A stretch of 64,000 nt of DNA from Streptomyces sp. NBC_00344 (GCF_036088315.1 NZ_CP107996.1:6809001-6873000); one strand, 5' to 3'; shown: positions 8,026 through 17,305, counted from the stretch's first letter. The notes: generated by a model not told the origin, from the letters alone. Numbers and translations are program-made.

Positions 8026-9000
8026 TCAACTGGGCCGGAGTTCGCGCAGAGCGGGCAGCAGTTTGCGCTCGGCCCACTCCAGATAGGGCTTCTGATGATC
8101 GCCGCCGACCTGGATCAGGGCCACCTCGGTGAAGCCTGCTTCGACGTACGGCCGTACCGCTTCGACGAACCTATCGACATCGTTGCCGCACGGGATCGAC
8201 TCGGCTACGTCCTCGGGCCTCACGAACTGAGTGGCCCCGGCGAAGCCCTCCGTACCAGGAAGTTCGGAGTTGACCTTCCAGCCTCCGGCGAACCAGCGGA
8301 ACTGGTCGTGTGCCCGCGCGATCGCTGCGTCCCGGTCCGTGTCGAAGCAGACCGGCACCTGCCCGATCTTGGGTTTGCCTGCGCCGCCGTGCTCTTCGAA
8401 GTCTTCGATGAGCTGACTCCTGGGCTCCGTGGCGATCATCAGGTCGGCAAGGCGTCCCGCGATGCCGCAGGACCGCTTCCCCGAAACGGCGACACCGATC
8501 GGCGGGGGAGTGCGGGGTAGGTCCCAGAGCTTGGCGTTTTCGACGTCGAAGTGGGTGCCGTGGTGGTTGACGTTCTCTCCGGCGAAGAGGGCGTGGATGA
8601 TGTCCACGGCCTCCTCCAGCATCTCCAGGCGAACGTGCGCGGCAGGCCAGCCGTTCCCGACCACATGCTCGTTGAGGTTCTCGCCGGATCCAAGCCCCAG
8701 ACGGAAGCGGCCCTCGGAAAGGAGCTGCATCGTCGCAGCTTTCTGCGCAACGACCGTGGGGTGGTACCGGGTGGTCGGACAGGTCACATATGTCATGAGC
8801 GGGATACGTGTGGTCGCCTGTGCCGCCGCGCCGAGCACGCTCCACGCGTAGGGTGCGTGCCCCTGGCTGTCGAGCCAGGGAGAGTAGTGGTCCGAGGTGA
8901 CGGAGAAGTCGAATCCAGCCCGTTCGGCTCCGACCACATGGTCGACAAGCTCACGCGGGCCGGCCTGCTCGGTCATCATCGTGTATCCGATGGCTACCAT
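8026..9000 (-). CDS. LLM-class F420-dependent oxidoreductase (G6PDH-family type)
   Basis: This 324-residue luciferase-like TIM-barrel protein begins MVAIGYTMMTEQ and contains ERAGFDFSVTSDHYSPW, LMTYVTCPTTRYHP and GRFRLGLGSGENLNEH. These features resemble the F420-dependent glucose-6-phosphate dehydrogenase-like subgroup, so it probably transfers hydride between coenzyme F420 and an unknown substrate. The open frame extends far upstream, but the family N-terminus and GGAAGG 8 bases before ATG 9000 fix the start. It is cytoplasmic and monocistronic, next to the TMEM175-like relic. The substrate cannot be deduced. Confidence 0.9.
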   Translation of the reverse strand: MVAIGYTMMTEQAGPRELVDHVVGAERAGFDFSVTSDHYSPWLDSQGHAPYAWSVLGAAAQATTRIPLMTYVTCPTTRYHPTVVAQKAATMQLLSEGRFRLGLGSGENLNEHVVGNGWPAAHVRLEMLEEAVDIIHALFAGENVNHHGTHFDVENAKLWDLPRTPPPIGVAVSGKRSCGIAGRLADLMIATEPRSQLIEDFEEHGGAGKPKIGQVPVCFDTDRDAAIARAHDQFRWFAGGWKVNSELPGTEGFAGATQFVRPEDVAESIPCGNDVDRFVEAVRPYVEAGFTEVALIQVGGDHQKPYLEWAERKLLPALRELRPS

Positions 9001-9370
9001 GACGCTCACCTTCCACCAGGCTCGACAGGAACAGAACTGCTCACTCTCCCGACCCTGCCGCGTTCTGTGCGGGAGTGCCACGTGGCTGGTCGGCAGGCGG
9101 GGACCCGCGTGCCCCTGACTTCTGCATTCATGCACTGCTCCGGGCCGCCGCTGCCCCTGCGCCCGCCCGCACCGTGAAATGCTCCCGGGCGGCTCTCGCT
9201 GCGGGGGCCCCTGCGATCGAGGTACCGGGAGTGAGATCGCCGGCAGCGGGAAGCGTGTCCACGAGGGCCGTCGGAGGGAGGCGGGAGGCCCGCGCACGGC
9301 GCCGTGCCCCGAAACCCGCCACTGGCGCCCGCACACACGCAGGGGCAGACTCGCAGCTATCAGATTCGGT
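9001..9370. other. Intergenic region, no gene assigned
   Basis: This 370-base stretch separates the divergent LLM oxidoreductase and HAD hydrolase genes and presumably holds both promoters. Frames crossing it on both strands have low-complexity, Arg/Pro-rich translations. No promoter could be placed with confidence. Confidence 0.4.
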
Positions 9371-9410
9371 CCACACTGCGAACAGAAGATCCACACTGCG
9401 AACAGAAGGT
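9371..9410 (+). repeat. Tandem duplication of a 20-bp unit that carries the HAD gene's Shine-Dalgarno
   Basis: Two adjacent 20-mers (9371-9390 and 9391-9410) start CCACACTGCG and differ only at one position near the end (AAGAT versus AAGGT). The second copy supplies the AGAAGGTG directly upstream of the ATG at 9416. Confidence 0.85.
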
Positions 9411-9415
9411 GACAG

Positions 9416-10108
9416 ATGACGAAGGAGCCGGCCACCGCCGCGGTGCTGTTCGATGTCGACGGCACCTTGATGGATACCGTGTACCTGCACACTGTGGCGT
9501 GGTGGGAGGCGCTGCGGCAGAACGGTCATGAGGTGCCCATGGCCGCCATCCACCGTTCGATCGGCATGGGCAGTGATCATCTGTTGGACCGGTTGCTCGG
9601 CGAGGACCGCGATGCGGACGACGACAAGGCGATGAGCGCGGCGCACCACGCTCTCTACGCTCAGTACTGGTCCCGGCTGTCGCCCCTGGAAGGGGCGAGC
9701 GACCTGCTGCGGGCCTGCGCGTCCCGAGGCTGGGCCGTTGTGCTGGCCAGCTCTGCGTCGGCCGGTGAATATCAGGTCATGAAGGACGCGCTGCATGCGG
9801 ACAGTGCCATCGACGCGGGTACCAAGGGCGATGACGTCGAAGCGACCAAGCCCTCACCCGATCTGGTGGAGCAAGCCCTGAAACGCGCTGACGTGCCGCC
9901 CGAGAGGGCCGTATTCGTCGGTGACGCGGTGTGGGACGCGCAAGCCGCACAACGGTCCGGGGTCCGATGCCTCGGGGTGCTGTCCGGTGGAATCGCGCGC
10001 CAGGAGCTTCTGGATGCGGGTGCTGAGCAGGTCTACCAGGGCCCCGCGGACCTATTGGCTCAGATCGACGACAGCCTGCTCAGCAGCCCGAAACGGCTGA
10101 CCGCCTGA
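9416..10108 (+). CDS. HAD-superfamily hydrolase (phosphoglycolate phosphatase-like)
   Basis: This 230-residue protein has the four HAD motifs: motif [11 protein letters not shown] with the nucleophilic Asp, motif II near LASSAS, the motif III Lys in [11 protein letters not shown] and motif [15 protein letters not shown] helical cap domain lies between motifs I and II. It is a cytoplasmic phosphatase or phosphomutase acting on a small phosphorylated metabolite; the substrate is not evident. Length and architecture are normal. ATG 9416 follows AGAAGGTG, which is part of a tandem 20-bp repeat. A cytochrome b relic lies head-on downstream. Confidence 0.92.
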   Translation: MTKEPATAAVLFDVDGTLMDTVYLHTVAWWEALRQNGHEVPMAAIHRSIGMGSDHLLDRLLGEDRDADDDKAMSAAHHALYAQYWSRLSPLEGASDLLRACASRGWAVVLASSASAGEYQVMKDALHADSAIDAGTKGDDVEATKPSPDLVEQALKRADVPPERAVFVGDAVWDAQAAQRSGVRCLGVLSGGIARQELLDAGAEQVYQGPADLLAQIDDSLLSSPKRLTA

Positions 10109-10170
10109 CCCAGGGCCGGTGGCGGATCTGCCGAGCGACCAGGCGACGCCGAGGCCCGTCCGGGTCGGGG

Positions 10171-10560
10171 CAGCAGGAAGCCGAACAGCCAATTGATCTC
10201 GCGTGGTGTGCGGAACGCGCCGGAGAAGAAGATGCGCATCATGTGCACGAACATGCCGGCGATGAAGATGACCGCGGACCAATGGTGGATCTGACGGATG
10301 AGCAGACCACCCCGCACGCCGAAGCTGATGTTCAGCGTGGAGGCGTACGCCTCACTCATCAAGATGCCCTGTATGGGGATGTAGCCGCCGTGGTACTCCA
10401 CCTCGTTCATCGACGAGTGGAAGAACAGCGTCAGGAATACGCCGGTCAGAATGATGACGATGAAACTGAAAAGGCAGATCTCCCCCAGCATGAAGGACCA
10501 GTGGTCAGGAAAAATCTTGGCATGGCCTTCGACAGACCGAAAAAACCAGTCCACCGTCCG
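10171..10560 (-). pseudogene. qcrB: Cytochrome b (QcrB) N-terminal fragment
   Basis: About 130 residues match the N-terminal membrane part of the actinobacterial cytochrome bc1 complex b subunit: [44 protein letters not shown] and [20 protein letters not shown], including His residues that would ligate one haem pair. Homology stops after INWLFGFLL, where the frame runs into unrelated Pro/Ala-rich sequence. Full-length QcrB is about 540 residues. The true N-terminus is also missing, since sequence upstream of about 10560 is unrelated. It is a relic of a duplicated or transferred qcr gene, and a functional copy would have to be elsewhere. Confidence 0.8.
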
Positions 10561-11252
10561 CCCAGTCGGCGAAGCTCTCTCCCTGGCGTGTACGCCCCCG
10601 GCTTGACGGGGCCTCAGTGTCCGCTGATGGGGGCTGGGCTGGGCCGTCGGAACGCCGCCGCCTCGGCTCGCTGGAAGCCGGCGCCGACCTGTCATGGCCG
10701 GGCTCGATCCGTGCGTGGTGACGCTGACCAGATGGGCGAGGTCGGCCCTCGGCCGGACGGGTTCACACAGCCGGGGACACCAACCTCGATGGCCTGGTCC
10801 GCTACACCTTCCGTGCAGACGTAGACGGCGCCCTGTGATCGCCGAAACCCGCCACAGGCTACTCCCCGGTTGATCGTCCGCCTGTCGGATACGGGATACG
10901 GCTATGCCGCCGACAGCCGCACCGACTCGCCGGCATCCGCCGTGATGCATTCAGCGCGCCGATCACACGAGAGGGCGGCCCTTCGGCTCCCTCGCAGCCC
11001 CTCGTGGCCCCGGTTGCGCCACTTCCATCGTCTGCCCTCCTGGTCCGGACTGTCCACCGCAGTCGTCGGCGGGCGCCGCCGAAGGCGTGGCCGCGGCACG
11101 CCAAGTGGCGGACGCAGGGCGGGGCTTCCGACCGGCGCGGGAGCCGTCCCGTCGACTGGCCTGCCGCCTGCTCGGCGCGCACGATGGAGACACAGATACT
11201 GGCGCCCGCGGTTCAGGCGCGAGTCCGCGTTACCGGCGCGAGGAGGCCGACC
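10561..11252. other. Intergenic region, no gene assigned
   Basis: About 690 bases between the cytochrome b relic and the next gene. Frames on both strands are Arg/Ala/Pro-rich and resemble no family. A short plus-strand tail ending [13 protein letters not shown] at about 10831 could be the end of a lost gene, but it is too short to assign. Confidence 0.35.
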
Positions 11253-12281
11253 ATGACGCACACCGCTTCCCCTTCAGCAGCCAAGTCCCGTACGGCAAGC
11301 GGCGCGAAGGCCAGGACGCCTGCCCCCAAGCCCCGGACGGCCTCCACCAAGTCCCGTACGTCCTCCGCCGAACACCGGAGGTCCTCCGCCACACACCGAA
11401 CCCCGGCTGCACCCACACCCGACGGCACGGAGTCTGAGAACCACCCCTGGAAAATACAGCTGGTCGATCACCCCCCGCGGTTCGAGTCGACGTACTTCCA
11501 GGCCGCGAAGAAAACGGCGCACAAGATCCTCGCCGAGATGAGCGAGGACGATCTCCCGTACGGGCCCCGGCCTCCCGGCGCCGAGCACTGGGAGATGCAC
11601 CATGGCGGCAGCCTGTGGGTCAAGGGGGCAAGCGGCTGGCGGATGTACCGCGCGCGGCTCGGCATCGAGTGGAGCATGCAGTTCTGCGCCGACCCTGCGA
11701 AGGTGGACCGGCTGCGCCAGGAGGCCTTCGAGCTCGTCGGCGCCTTCCCGGACACCCTGCCCGCCCTCGTGGAACTGGGTTACAAAGGCGCCGAGGAACT
11801 GTTGCGCACGCCGGTCACGGACGCCGACGGCGTTGAGCGGTGGACCGACTCGCTGTTCAACGCGTGCGTGCCGATGAGCCACGGCAACCACCAGGGCATC
11901 CTGCCGAAAGTGCCCGGCGAACACCACTACCCGTGGCCCGTCAAGGGCGCTGACTTCGTCCGGTACGACGACTTCCAGCTGTGGGTGAACCTGCCCGACG
12001 GCACCCACGGCGCTTTGGCCCCGGTGGACCGGCGCGGATCGGGCGACGGACACGTACGCCTGGTGTTCGCGCCCGAGGGGAGCACGGCAGGCGACACTCT
12101 CGCCGAGGCCCAGAGCCTCGGGAAGATGGCAGTCTTCCCGGCCAACAGCCCGGTCGCCCTGGAGGCGTTCAAGCAACAGATCGAGCCCGGGCAGCGCACC
12201 GCGACCGGCCCCCTGGCCCCCGCCACTACGCCGCCGCGGGGCGGAGCGACCCGGCGCACAACCACCAGGCGTACCAGTTAG
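11253..12281 (+). CDS. Conserved hypothetical protein with Lys/Arg/Thr-rich N-terminal repeats
   Basis: This 342-residue protein is not recognised. Residues 1-60 are low complexity with repeated K-x-R-T units (KSRTA, KARTP, KPRTA, KSRTS), suggesting a flexible basic tail. Residues about 65-320 look globular, with HPWKIQLVDHPPRFEST, GGSLWVKGASGWRMYRARLG, VPMSHGNHQGILP and a C-terminal basic tail. No signal peptide or membrane segment is visible. ATG 11253 has GAGGAGG upstream and is preferred to upstream in-frame starts. Its TAG stop overlaps the GGAG that serves the DUF2235 gene, so the two are probably coupled and may act together. Confidence 0.75.
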   Translation: MTHTASPSAAKSRTASGAKARTPAPKPRTASTKSRTSSAEHRRSSATHRTPAAPTPDGTESENHPWKIQLVDHPPRFESTYFQAAKKTAHKILAEMSEDDLPYGPRPPGAEHWEMHHGGSLWVKGASGWRMYRARLGIEWSMQFCADPAKVDRLRQEAFELVGAFPDTLPALVELGYKGAEELLRTPVTDADGVERWTDSLFNACVPMSHGNHQGILPKVPGEHHYPWPVKGADFVRYDDFQLWVNLPDGTHGALAPVDRRGSGDGHVRLVFAPEGSTAGDTLAEAQSLGKMAVFPANSPVALEAFKQQIEPGQRTATGPLAPATTPPRGGATRRTTTRRTS

Positions 12282-12289
12282 GAGCGGGC

Positions 12290-13414
12290 ATGCCACGCCG
12301 GATCGTCATCTGCCTCGACGGAACGGGCAACCAGGTCGGCGCCAGCCACCCGACCAACGTGGTCAGGCTGTTCGAGATGCTGGAAGCGGACACCCCCGAC
12401 CGGCAACTCCTCTACTACGACCCTGGCGTAGGCACCATGTCGGCGGCCACCGCCCACGGGCCGGCCGACCGATGGTTCTCCCGCGTGACCGGCCTCGCAT
12501 TCGGCACCGGGCTGAAGACCAACCTCGCCGAGGCCTACGCCTACCTGATGCAGCACTGGCAGCCCGGAGACCGGGTGTACGTATTCGGCTTCAGCCGTGG
12601 GGCCTACACTGCGCGCGCCCTCGTCGGGATGCTGAACAAACCCGGCCTCATGCGCCCCGGCACCGAGAACCTGGTCCCCTACGCGGTGGCGAAGTACGCC
12701 TTCAACCAGGACATTGACAGGAGTGAGCGGGAAGTCGCCAGGTTCTCGCACGCCTTCTGCTGGCGCACCGAGAACGAGCCGCTCTGGGCGACCGTGAAAC
12801 GCAACAACCCCCGGCAGGTATCGCATCACGCCCTGCCCGTCGACTATCTCGGCGTGTGGGACACGGTGAAGGCGGCCGGCATCCTGCGCCTGGGCACCCT
12901 CAACTGGCCTTATACGCACCAACTGCCTAACGCCGCCCGCATCCGGCACGCCGTGTCCCTCGATGAAACACGCCGCCCCTACCGTGAGTTCCTGGTCACC
13001 CCTCGACCCGAGCCCCTCCAGGACACTGCCCAGGAGGTCTGGTTCGCCGGGGTGCACTCCGACGTCGGCGGTACCTTCGAACACGCCGAGAACGCCCCGC
13101 TGCTCTCCACCGTCACCCTCAAGTGGATCACTGATGGAGTCTGCGCTGACCTGGACTTCCGCCCCGGCGCCTACCAGGACGCCTGCGCGGTGACCGAGGA
13201 CTACGCCACCGCCCCGATTCACCACAACGGTCCCCTCTGGGCCCTCGTGGGTCGCCGTGCGCGCCCGGTACCTGAGCACGCGTCGCTGCACACGAGCGTC
13301 AGGCTCCGTCTGGAACGGGACCCTGAGTACCGCATGGGCCTTGCCAGGCGGGCGGATCCGGAGCCTTGGGTGGACCCCGACTGGACCAAGCCCCAGCATC
13401 CGCACGGCGGTTGA
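12290..13414 (+). CDS. DUF2235 alpha/beta hydrolase (Tle1-like phospholipase domain)
   Basis: This 374-residue protein opens with RIVICLDGTGN and carries the nucleophile elbow FGFSRGAYTARAL, the hallmark of DUF2235, a family that includes catalytic domains of type VI lipase effectors (Tle1) and many uncharacterised hydrolases. The motif DYLGVWDTVKAAG and WFAGVHSDVGGTFE (likely catalytic His/Asp region) are intact. There is no signal peptide. It is a predicted esterase or phospholipase of unknown substrate. ATG 12290 follows GGAG 5 bases upstream and lies 8 bases after the previous gene. A small hairpin (13413-13428) overlaps its stop. Confidence 0.88.
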   Translation: MPRRIVICLDGTGNQVGASHPTNVVRLFEMLEADTPDRQLLYYDPGVGTMSAATAHGPADRWFSRVTGLAFGTGLKTNLAEAYAYLMQHWQPGDRVYVFGFSRGAYTARALVGMLNKPGLMRPGTENLVPYAVAKYAFNQDIDRSEREVARFSHAFCWRTENEPLWATVKRNNPRQVSHHALPVDYLGVWDTVKAAGILRLGTLNWPYTHQLPNAARIRHAVSLDETRRPYREFLVTPRPEPLQDTAQEVWFAGVHSDVGGTFEHAENAPLLSTVTLKWITDGVCADLDFRPGAYQDACAVTEDYATAPIHHNGPLWALVGRRARPVPEHASLHTSVRLRLERDPEYRMGLARRADPEPWVDPDWTKPQHPHGG

Positions 13415-13664
13415 CGGCACAAGCCGTCTGAGCCTCGGTCCGGCGCGGACCCGGCTGTTCAGTTGGCGGCCTGCGTTGCTTTTGGAGCCCGATTCGAAGG
13501 CGGTTGATCGCGGGGTAGGTTACGGATCCGGCTTGCTCGCCCGTGCAGCCAGGCCGTGAGTGAGAAGTCCCGCCTGCCCTGCGACGACTGGCACGCACAA
13601 TCGCTGCGTTCTTCAGCAGCACCGGCAGCTGACGAACCGGCAGCCCGCACCCGCGGCCCGGCCC

Positions 13665-14426
13665 TCAGCTGAGCCGCGCGGCGATGTCCGAGGCGCAGGC
13701 CTGCAGGGCGGGCACATGGGCACGGAGCTCTTCCTGCGAGGTCAGCGCGACGGCGGCGCCCAGCGATACGGCCAGCCGGGGGCGGCCGTCCGCTCCGGCG
13801 CCCGGGACCGTCACGGCCACGGACCGGACGCCTATCTCGTTCTCCTCGTCCACCTCTGCCCAGCCACGTGCCCGTACCTGCGCCAACTGCTCGCGCAGAG
13901 TATCCGCATCGACGCAGGTGCGGGGGGTGACGGTCGGCAGCCCGGCGGCCAGCAGCGCCTCACGGTCCACGTCGGGAAGGGCAGCGGCGAGGACCTTGCC
14001 GAGGGAGGTGGCGTGCCAGAGGTTGCGGGTGCCCTCGGCGCTGCGCAGTTGGAGGTGCTGGGTTCCTTCGGCAGTGAGGACCAGCAGTACGTCCTTGCCA
14101 TCCAGTACCCCGGCGATCGCGGGCAGCCCGGTACGGGAGGCCAGCCGGCTCAGAGGGGCCGACGCTCCTGCCCAGCCCGCCCCGGTGCGCTGGAAGCCAC
14201 GTGCCAGTTCGAGGACCCGGACGCCGAGGGCGTAACGCCGGGCATCCTCGTCGTACGAGACGAAACCCTCGGCGGCGAGCCGGCCCAGGAGACGGTGCGC
14301 GCTGCTGACCGGGAGTCGTGCCTGGCGTGCGATGGCGCTGACGCCGGCGCCGGCGGGCAGATCGGCCAGTACCGTCAGCAGCCGCAGCCCGCGACCGAGC
14401 ATGTCGTCACCTGGTGGTGCGCTCAC
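13665..14426 (-). CDS. IclR-family transcriptional regulator
   Basis: This 253-residue protein has an N-terminal winged helix (GRGLRLLTVLADLP, VSAIARQARLPVSSAHRLLGRL) and the IclR effector-binding GAF-like domain (TSLGKVLAAALPDVDREALL, GWAEVDEENEIGVRSVAVTVP). The architecture and length are typical. The GTG start overlaps the stop of the MFS gene by 4 bases, so regulator and transporter are translated together. It probably controls the transporter and the divergent 2-hydroxyacid dehydrogenase in response to an organic acid; that is inferred from the neighbourhood. Confidence 0.92.
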   Translation of the reverse strand: MSAPPGDDMLGRGLRLLTVLADLPAGAGVSAIARQARLPVSSAHRLLGRLAAEGFVSYDEDARRYALGVRVLELARGFQRTGAGWAGASAPLSRLASRTGLPAIAGVLDGKDVLLVLTAEGTQHLQLRSAEGTRNLWHATSLGKVLAAALPDVDREALLAAGLPTVTPRTCVDADTLREQLAQVRARGWAEVDEENEIGVRSVAVTVPGAGADGRPRLAVSLGAAVALTSQEELRAHVPALQACASDIAARLS

Positions 14427-15850
14427 CGCGCCTCGCCTCCCATGTCGTGTTGCACTCCGTCGCGCTGCGGGATCCGGTCAGCCGTCCGCGCCGCAGGCCG
14501 GAGTCCGATTCCGCTCGAACCGGCCCACATCGGACCGACCGGCATCTGGGGGGCGGCGTCCGGCAGGCGCGGTTCGCGGACGGCGAGCATGAGCGCGGCG
14601 GAGGCCAGGGTGCACGTGGCCATGAAGGCGAAAGCGCCCGCGTTGCCGAGTGAGCTGCCGCGGACCCAGCCCACCAGGTAGGTGCCGGCGAACGAACCGA
14701 GTGCGCCGAAGGAGTTGACCAGGGCGACCGCCGCACCGGAAACCCCCGCCGGAGCCAGTTCGGAGACCAGGGCGAAGTACGGTCCGTACGGCGCGTACAT
14801 GCAGAGCCCGGCGACGATCAGGAGCGCGAAGGCGAGCGGGAAGTCGGAGCCCGCCGCGTAACTGCAGCCGAGCGCCACCGCGCCCGCAGCGAGCCACGGC
14901 CAGACGGCGATACGACGGCGGCCGCTTCGATCGGAGAAGCGGGAGTTGAGCAGCATGGCCACGGCGGCGAACGCGTAGGGCACGGCGGTCAGCAGGCCGG
15001 TGGCGCCGATGCCGGCGCCGGAGCCGTCCTTGACGATGGCCGGCAGCCAGAAGATGAAGCCGTACATGCCGAAGGACCAGAAGAAGTACTGCCCGGCCAG
15101 TACCAGTACCGGACGGGCCCGCAGCACCTTGCGGTACTCGTCGACGGTGCTCCCGGTGACAGCACCGGAGTCACGCTGTTCCGCTGTGAGTGACGTCTCC
15201 AGGGTGCGGTGCTCTTTCGCGTCCAGCCAACGGGCGTCCGCGGGGCGGTCCTTGATCAGCCGCAGGCAGAGAACACCCCAGACGATGGAGGGCACGCCTT
15301 CCAGGATGAACATGAGCCGCCAGTCGGAGACCGAGATGAGCCAGCCGGAGAACGCCGACAGCCACATCACGGTGATCGGGTTGCCCAGTATGAGCAGGGT
15401 GTTGGCCCGGCCGCGCTCGCGCTTGCTGAACCAGCGGCCCAGCAGCATCACCATGGAGGGCAGTACGGCTCCCTCCACCATGCCCAGCGCGAAGCGCACC
15501 GCGATCAGCTGGCCAGGACTGCTGAGCACGCCCTGAAGCACGGCGAGCATCCCCCACACGACAGTGCAGCAGGCGACCAGACGGCGGGCGCTGCGCTGCT
15601 CCGCGTAGATCGTGCCGGGGATCTGGAAGAGGAAGTAACCGAGGAAGAAGGACGCGGCGATGAGCGAGTCCAGCCCGGCAGACAGATGCAGGTCGGTTGC
15701 CATGCCGCCTGCCGAGGCGATCGAGTAGTTCGATTTGTCCAGGTATGCCAGGGAGTACGTCACAAACGCGACCGGCATCAGATGGCGGGCCCGGGACGAC
15801 GACCAGAAGCCGCTTCCGGGCCGGCTGGCTGACTTCGTCGTCATCGCCAC
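14423..15850 (-). CDS. MFS transporter, anion:cation symporter-like
   Basis: This protein of about 475 residues has twelve predicted membrane segments. YLDKSNYSIASAG in the first segment and VRFALGMVEGAVLPSMVMLLGRWF between the fourth and fifth are typical of the ACS family (hexuronate, phthalate, tartrate and related acid transporters). It should import an organic anion across the cytoplasmic membrane. Two starts are close together (GTG 15850 and ATG 15844) behind AGAGAGGG, and the longer is given. It is followed in a 4-base overlap by the IclR gene and lies divergent from a 2-hydroxyacid dehydrogenase, which suggests uptake of a hydroxy- or keto-acid. Confidence 0.9.
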   Translation of the reverse strand: MAMTTKSASRPGSGFWSSSRARHLMPVAFVTYSLAYLDKSNYSIASAGGMATDLHLSAGLDSLIAASFFLGYFLFQIPGTIYAEQRSARRLVACCTVVWGMLAVLQGVLSSPGQLIAVRFALGMVEGAVLPSMVMLLGRWFSKRERGRANTLLILGNPITVMWLSAFSGWLISVSDWRLMFILEGVPSIVWGVLCLRLIKDRPADARWLDAKEHRTLETSLTAEQRDSGAVTGSTVDEYRKVLRARPVLVLAGQYFFWSFGMYGFIFWLPAIVKDGSGAGIGATGLLTAVPYAFAAVAMLLNSRFSDRSGRRRIAVWPWLAAGAVALGCSYAAGSDFPLAFALLIVAGLCMYAPYGPYFALVSELAPAGVSGAAVALVNSFGALGSFAGTYLVGWVRGSSLGNAGAFAFMATCTLASAALMLAVREPRLPDAAPQMPVGPMWAGSSGIGLRPAARTADRIPQRDGVQHDMGGEAR

Positions 15851-15872
15851 ACCCTCTCTTTTCCGTGTGATG

Positions 15873-15883
15873 GAAAGTGTTTC
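15873..15883. promoter_or_regulatory. Possible IclR-type operator in the MFS / dehydrogenase intergenic region
   Basis: GAAAGTGTTTC, a short dyad (GAAA-3 bases-TTTC), lies 23 bases upstream of the MFS start in the divergent promoter region. IclR-family operators are often AT-rich dyads with GAAA/TTTC cores. The assignment is based on position and pattern only. Confidence 0.35.
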
Positions 15884-16024
15884 ACTTGGCGGGAAGGACG
15901 TTACGAGGCGCGGCCGGACCGGTCAATGGTTCCGGGTGACCCGGCGGTCACGAATGTTCTTCCCCCCGGGCGGTGAACGCCGCCACCCGCCCCATTCCCA
16001 TGCCCCGCACGAAGGTGAGCAGTT

Positions 16025-16987
16025 ATGACCGACGCCGCGCCCAGCACCGCCGCAGACTCCGCCGCTGTGGACGTTCTGCTGCCCTGGCCGGACCTGGACC
16101 GGCGCCACGGAGCCTGGCCGGCCGGCGTCCGGGTGCATGTCTGGGACGGGCTCACCCCGTCGTACGACCTGTCGGACGAGGCTCTGCGCCGGGTGGGTCT
16201 GTGGGTCATGCCGTATGCCGTGCCTGGCTGTGAGGTCCTGCTGCCGCGTCTGCCCGCCCTGCGCGCCGTGCAGACGCTGAGCGCGGGAGTCGAGAAACTG
16301 GTGCCGCTGGTACCCGAGGGCGTCACCGTGCACAATGGCCGCTCACTGCACGACGCCAGTACGGCCGAACACGCCCTCGGCCTGATCCTGGCCGCCCAGC
16401 GGGAGCTGCCGCGCTGGGTTGCCGACCAGGCGGCCGGACGATGGGAACCGCACTTCACGCGATCACTCGCGGACTGCCGCGTCGCCGTCGTCGGCTACGG
16501 CTCGATCGGGCAGGCGGTCGAGCGGCGGCTGCTGGCCTGCGAGGCCGAGGTGATCCGGGTCGCCCGGCGCGCCCGCCCGGAGCAGGACGTGCGAGCGGTG
16601 CGCGAACTACCAGCGCTGCTGCCCGAGGCGGACATCGTCGTCCTGACCCTGCCGGAGAACCCTTCCACGGTAGGAATGTTCGGCGCGGCCGAACTCGCTG
16701 CCCTGCCCGACGACGCGCTTGTCGTCAACGTCGGCCGAGGCCGCACCCTGGACACCGCGGCCTTGCTGCCGGAGGTCACGTCCGGCCGCTTGCGTGCCGC
16801 ACTCGACGTCACCGACCCCGAGCCGCTCCCCGCCCGCCACCCCCTGCGTACTTCACCCGGCGTGCTCATCACCCCGCACGTGGCGGGAGGCTCGGCGTCC
16901 TTCCGGCCACGTGCGGAGCGGCTGGTGGCCGACCAGGTACGAAGGTTCGCCGGCGGGGAGCCGCTACGGAACCGCTTTACGGGCTGA
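16025..16987 (+). CDS. D-2-hydroxyacid dehydrogenase (NAD-dependent)
   Basis: This 320-residue enzyme has the split substrate-binding/Rossmann arrangement of the family. The NAD motif is VVGYGSIGQAVERRL (about 160-175). The catalytic triad is visible as Arg in VVNVGRGRTLD, Glu in DVTDPEPLP and His in VLITPHVAG. It should interconvert a 2-keto acid and a D-2-hydroxy acid, with substrate unknown. ATG 16025 has AAGGTGAG upstream. The adjacent divergent MFS-IclR pair suggests a small unit for uptake and oxidation of an organic acid. Confidence 0.92.
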   Translation: MTDAAPSTAADSAAVDVLLPWPDLDRRHGAWPAGVRVHVWDGLTPSYDLSDEALRRVGLWVMPYAVPGCEVLLPRLPALRAVQTLSAGVEKLVPLVPEGVTVHNGRSLHDASTAEHALGLILAAQRELPRWVADQAAGRWEPHFTRSLADCRVAVVGYGSIGQAVERRLLACEAEVIRVARRARPEQDVRAVRELPALLPEADIVVLTLPENPSTVGMFGAAELAALPDDALVVNVGRGRTLDTAALLPEVTSGRLRAALDVTDPEPLPARHPLRTSPGVLITPHVAGGSASFRPRAERLVADQVRRFAGGEPLRNRFTG

Positions 16988-17305
16988 CCCCGCAACGGGC
17001 AGCGGGCGGACTCCATTCAAGAGTGGTGGTCAGCTTTGGGGCATGGTGTGGTCGAGGGCACGCATGGACCGCTCGCACGAACTCTGTCCACCCCGGGCAT
17101 GTGGTCTGCTGCGAAGCTCGAAGAGCCCTCGCAGCACGGCATCCGATGCCCGTCGACGACGGTCGGGGGACTCACCTCCTCGGCCGGCGAAGCACATGGC
17201 CACGCCCGCCCGGCTGAACCACATGAGACCACCAAAGGAGTGGTGGGGGGACCGCGTGGCGCGTCATGCGGTCAGCGGCGACTGTGCGTCGACAACCCTG
17301 AGGGC
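16988..17305. other. Intergenic region, no gene assigned
   Basis: About 318 bases upstream of the DUF4331 gene. Frames running through it have no family resemblance. It presumably holds the DUF4331 promoter, but no clear -35/-10 pair stands out. Confidence 0.35.

Noticed and set aside
9001..9492. N-terminal extension of the LLM oxidoreductase
   Set aside because: The extra residues do not resemble the family, and ATG 9000 has a good ribosome-binding site at the family N-terminus.
15873..15883. Strong claim of an IclR operator at GAAAGTGTTTC
   Set aside because: The dyad is only 4+4 bases, which is frequent by chance; kept as a low-confidence regulatory feature.
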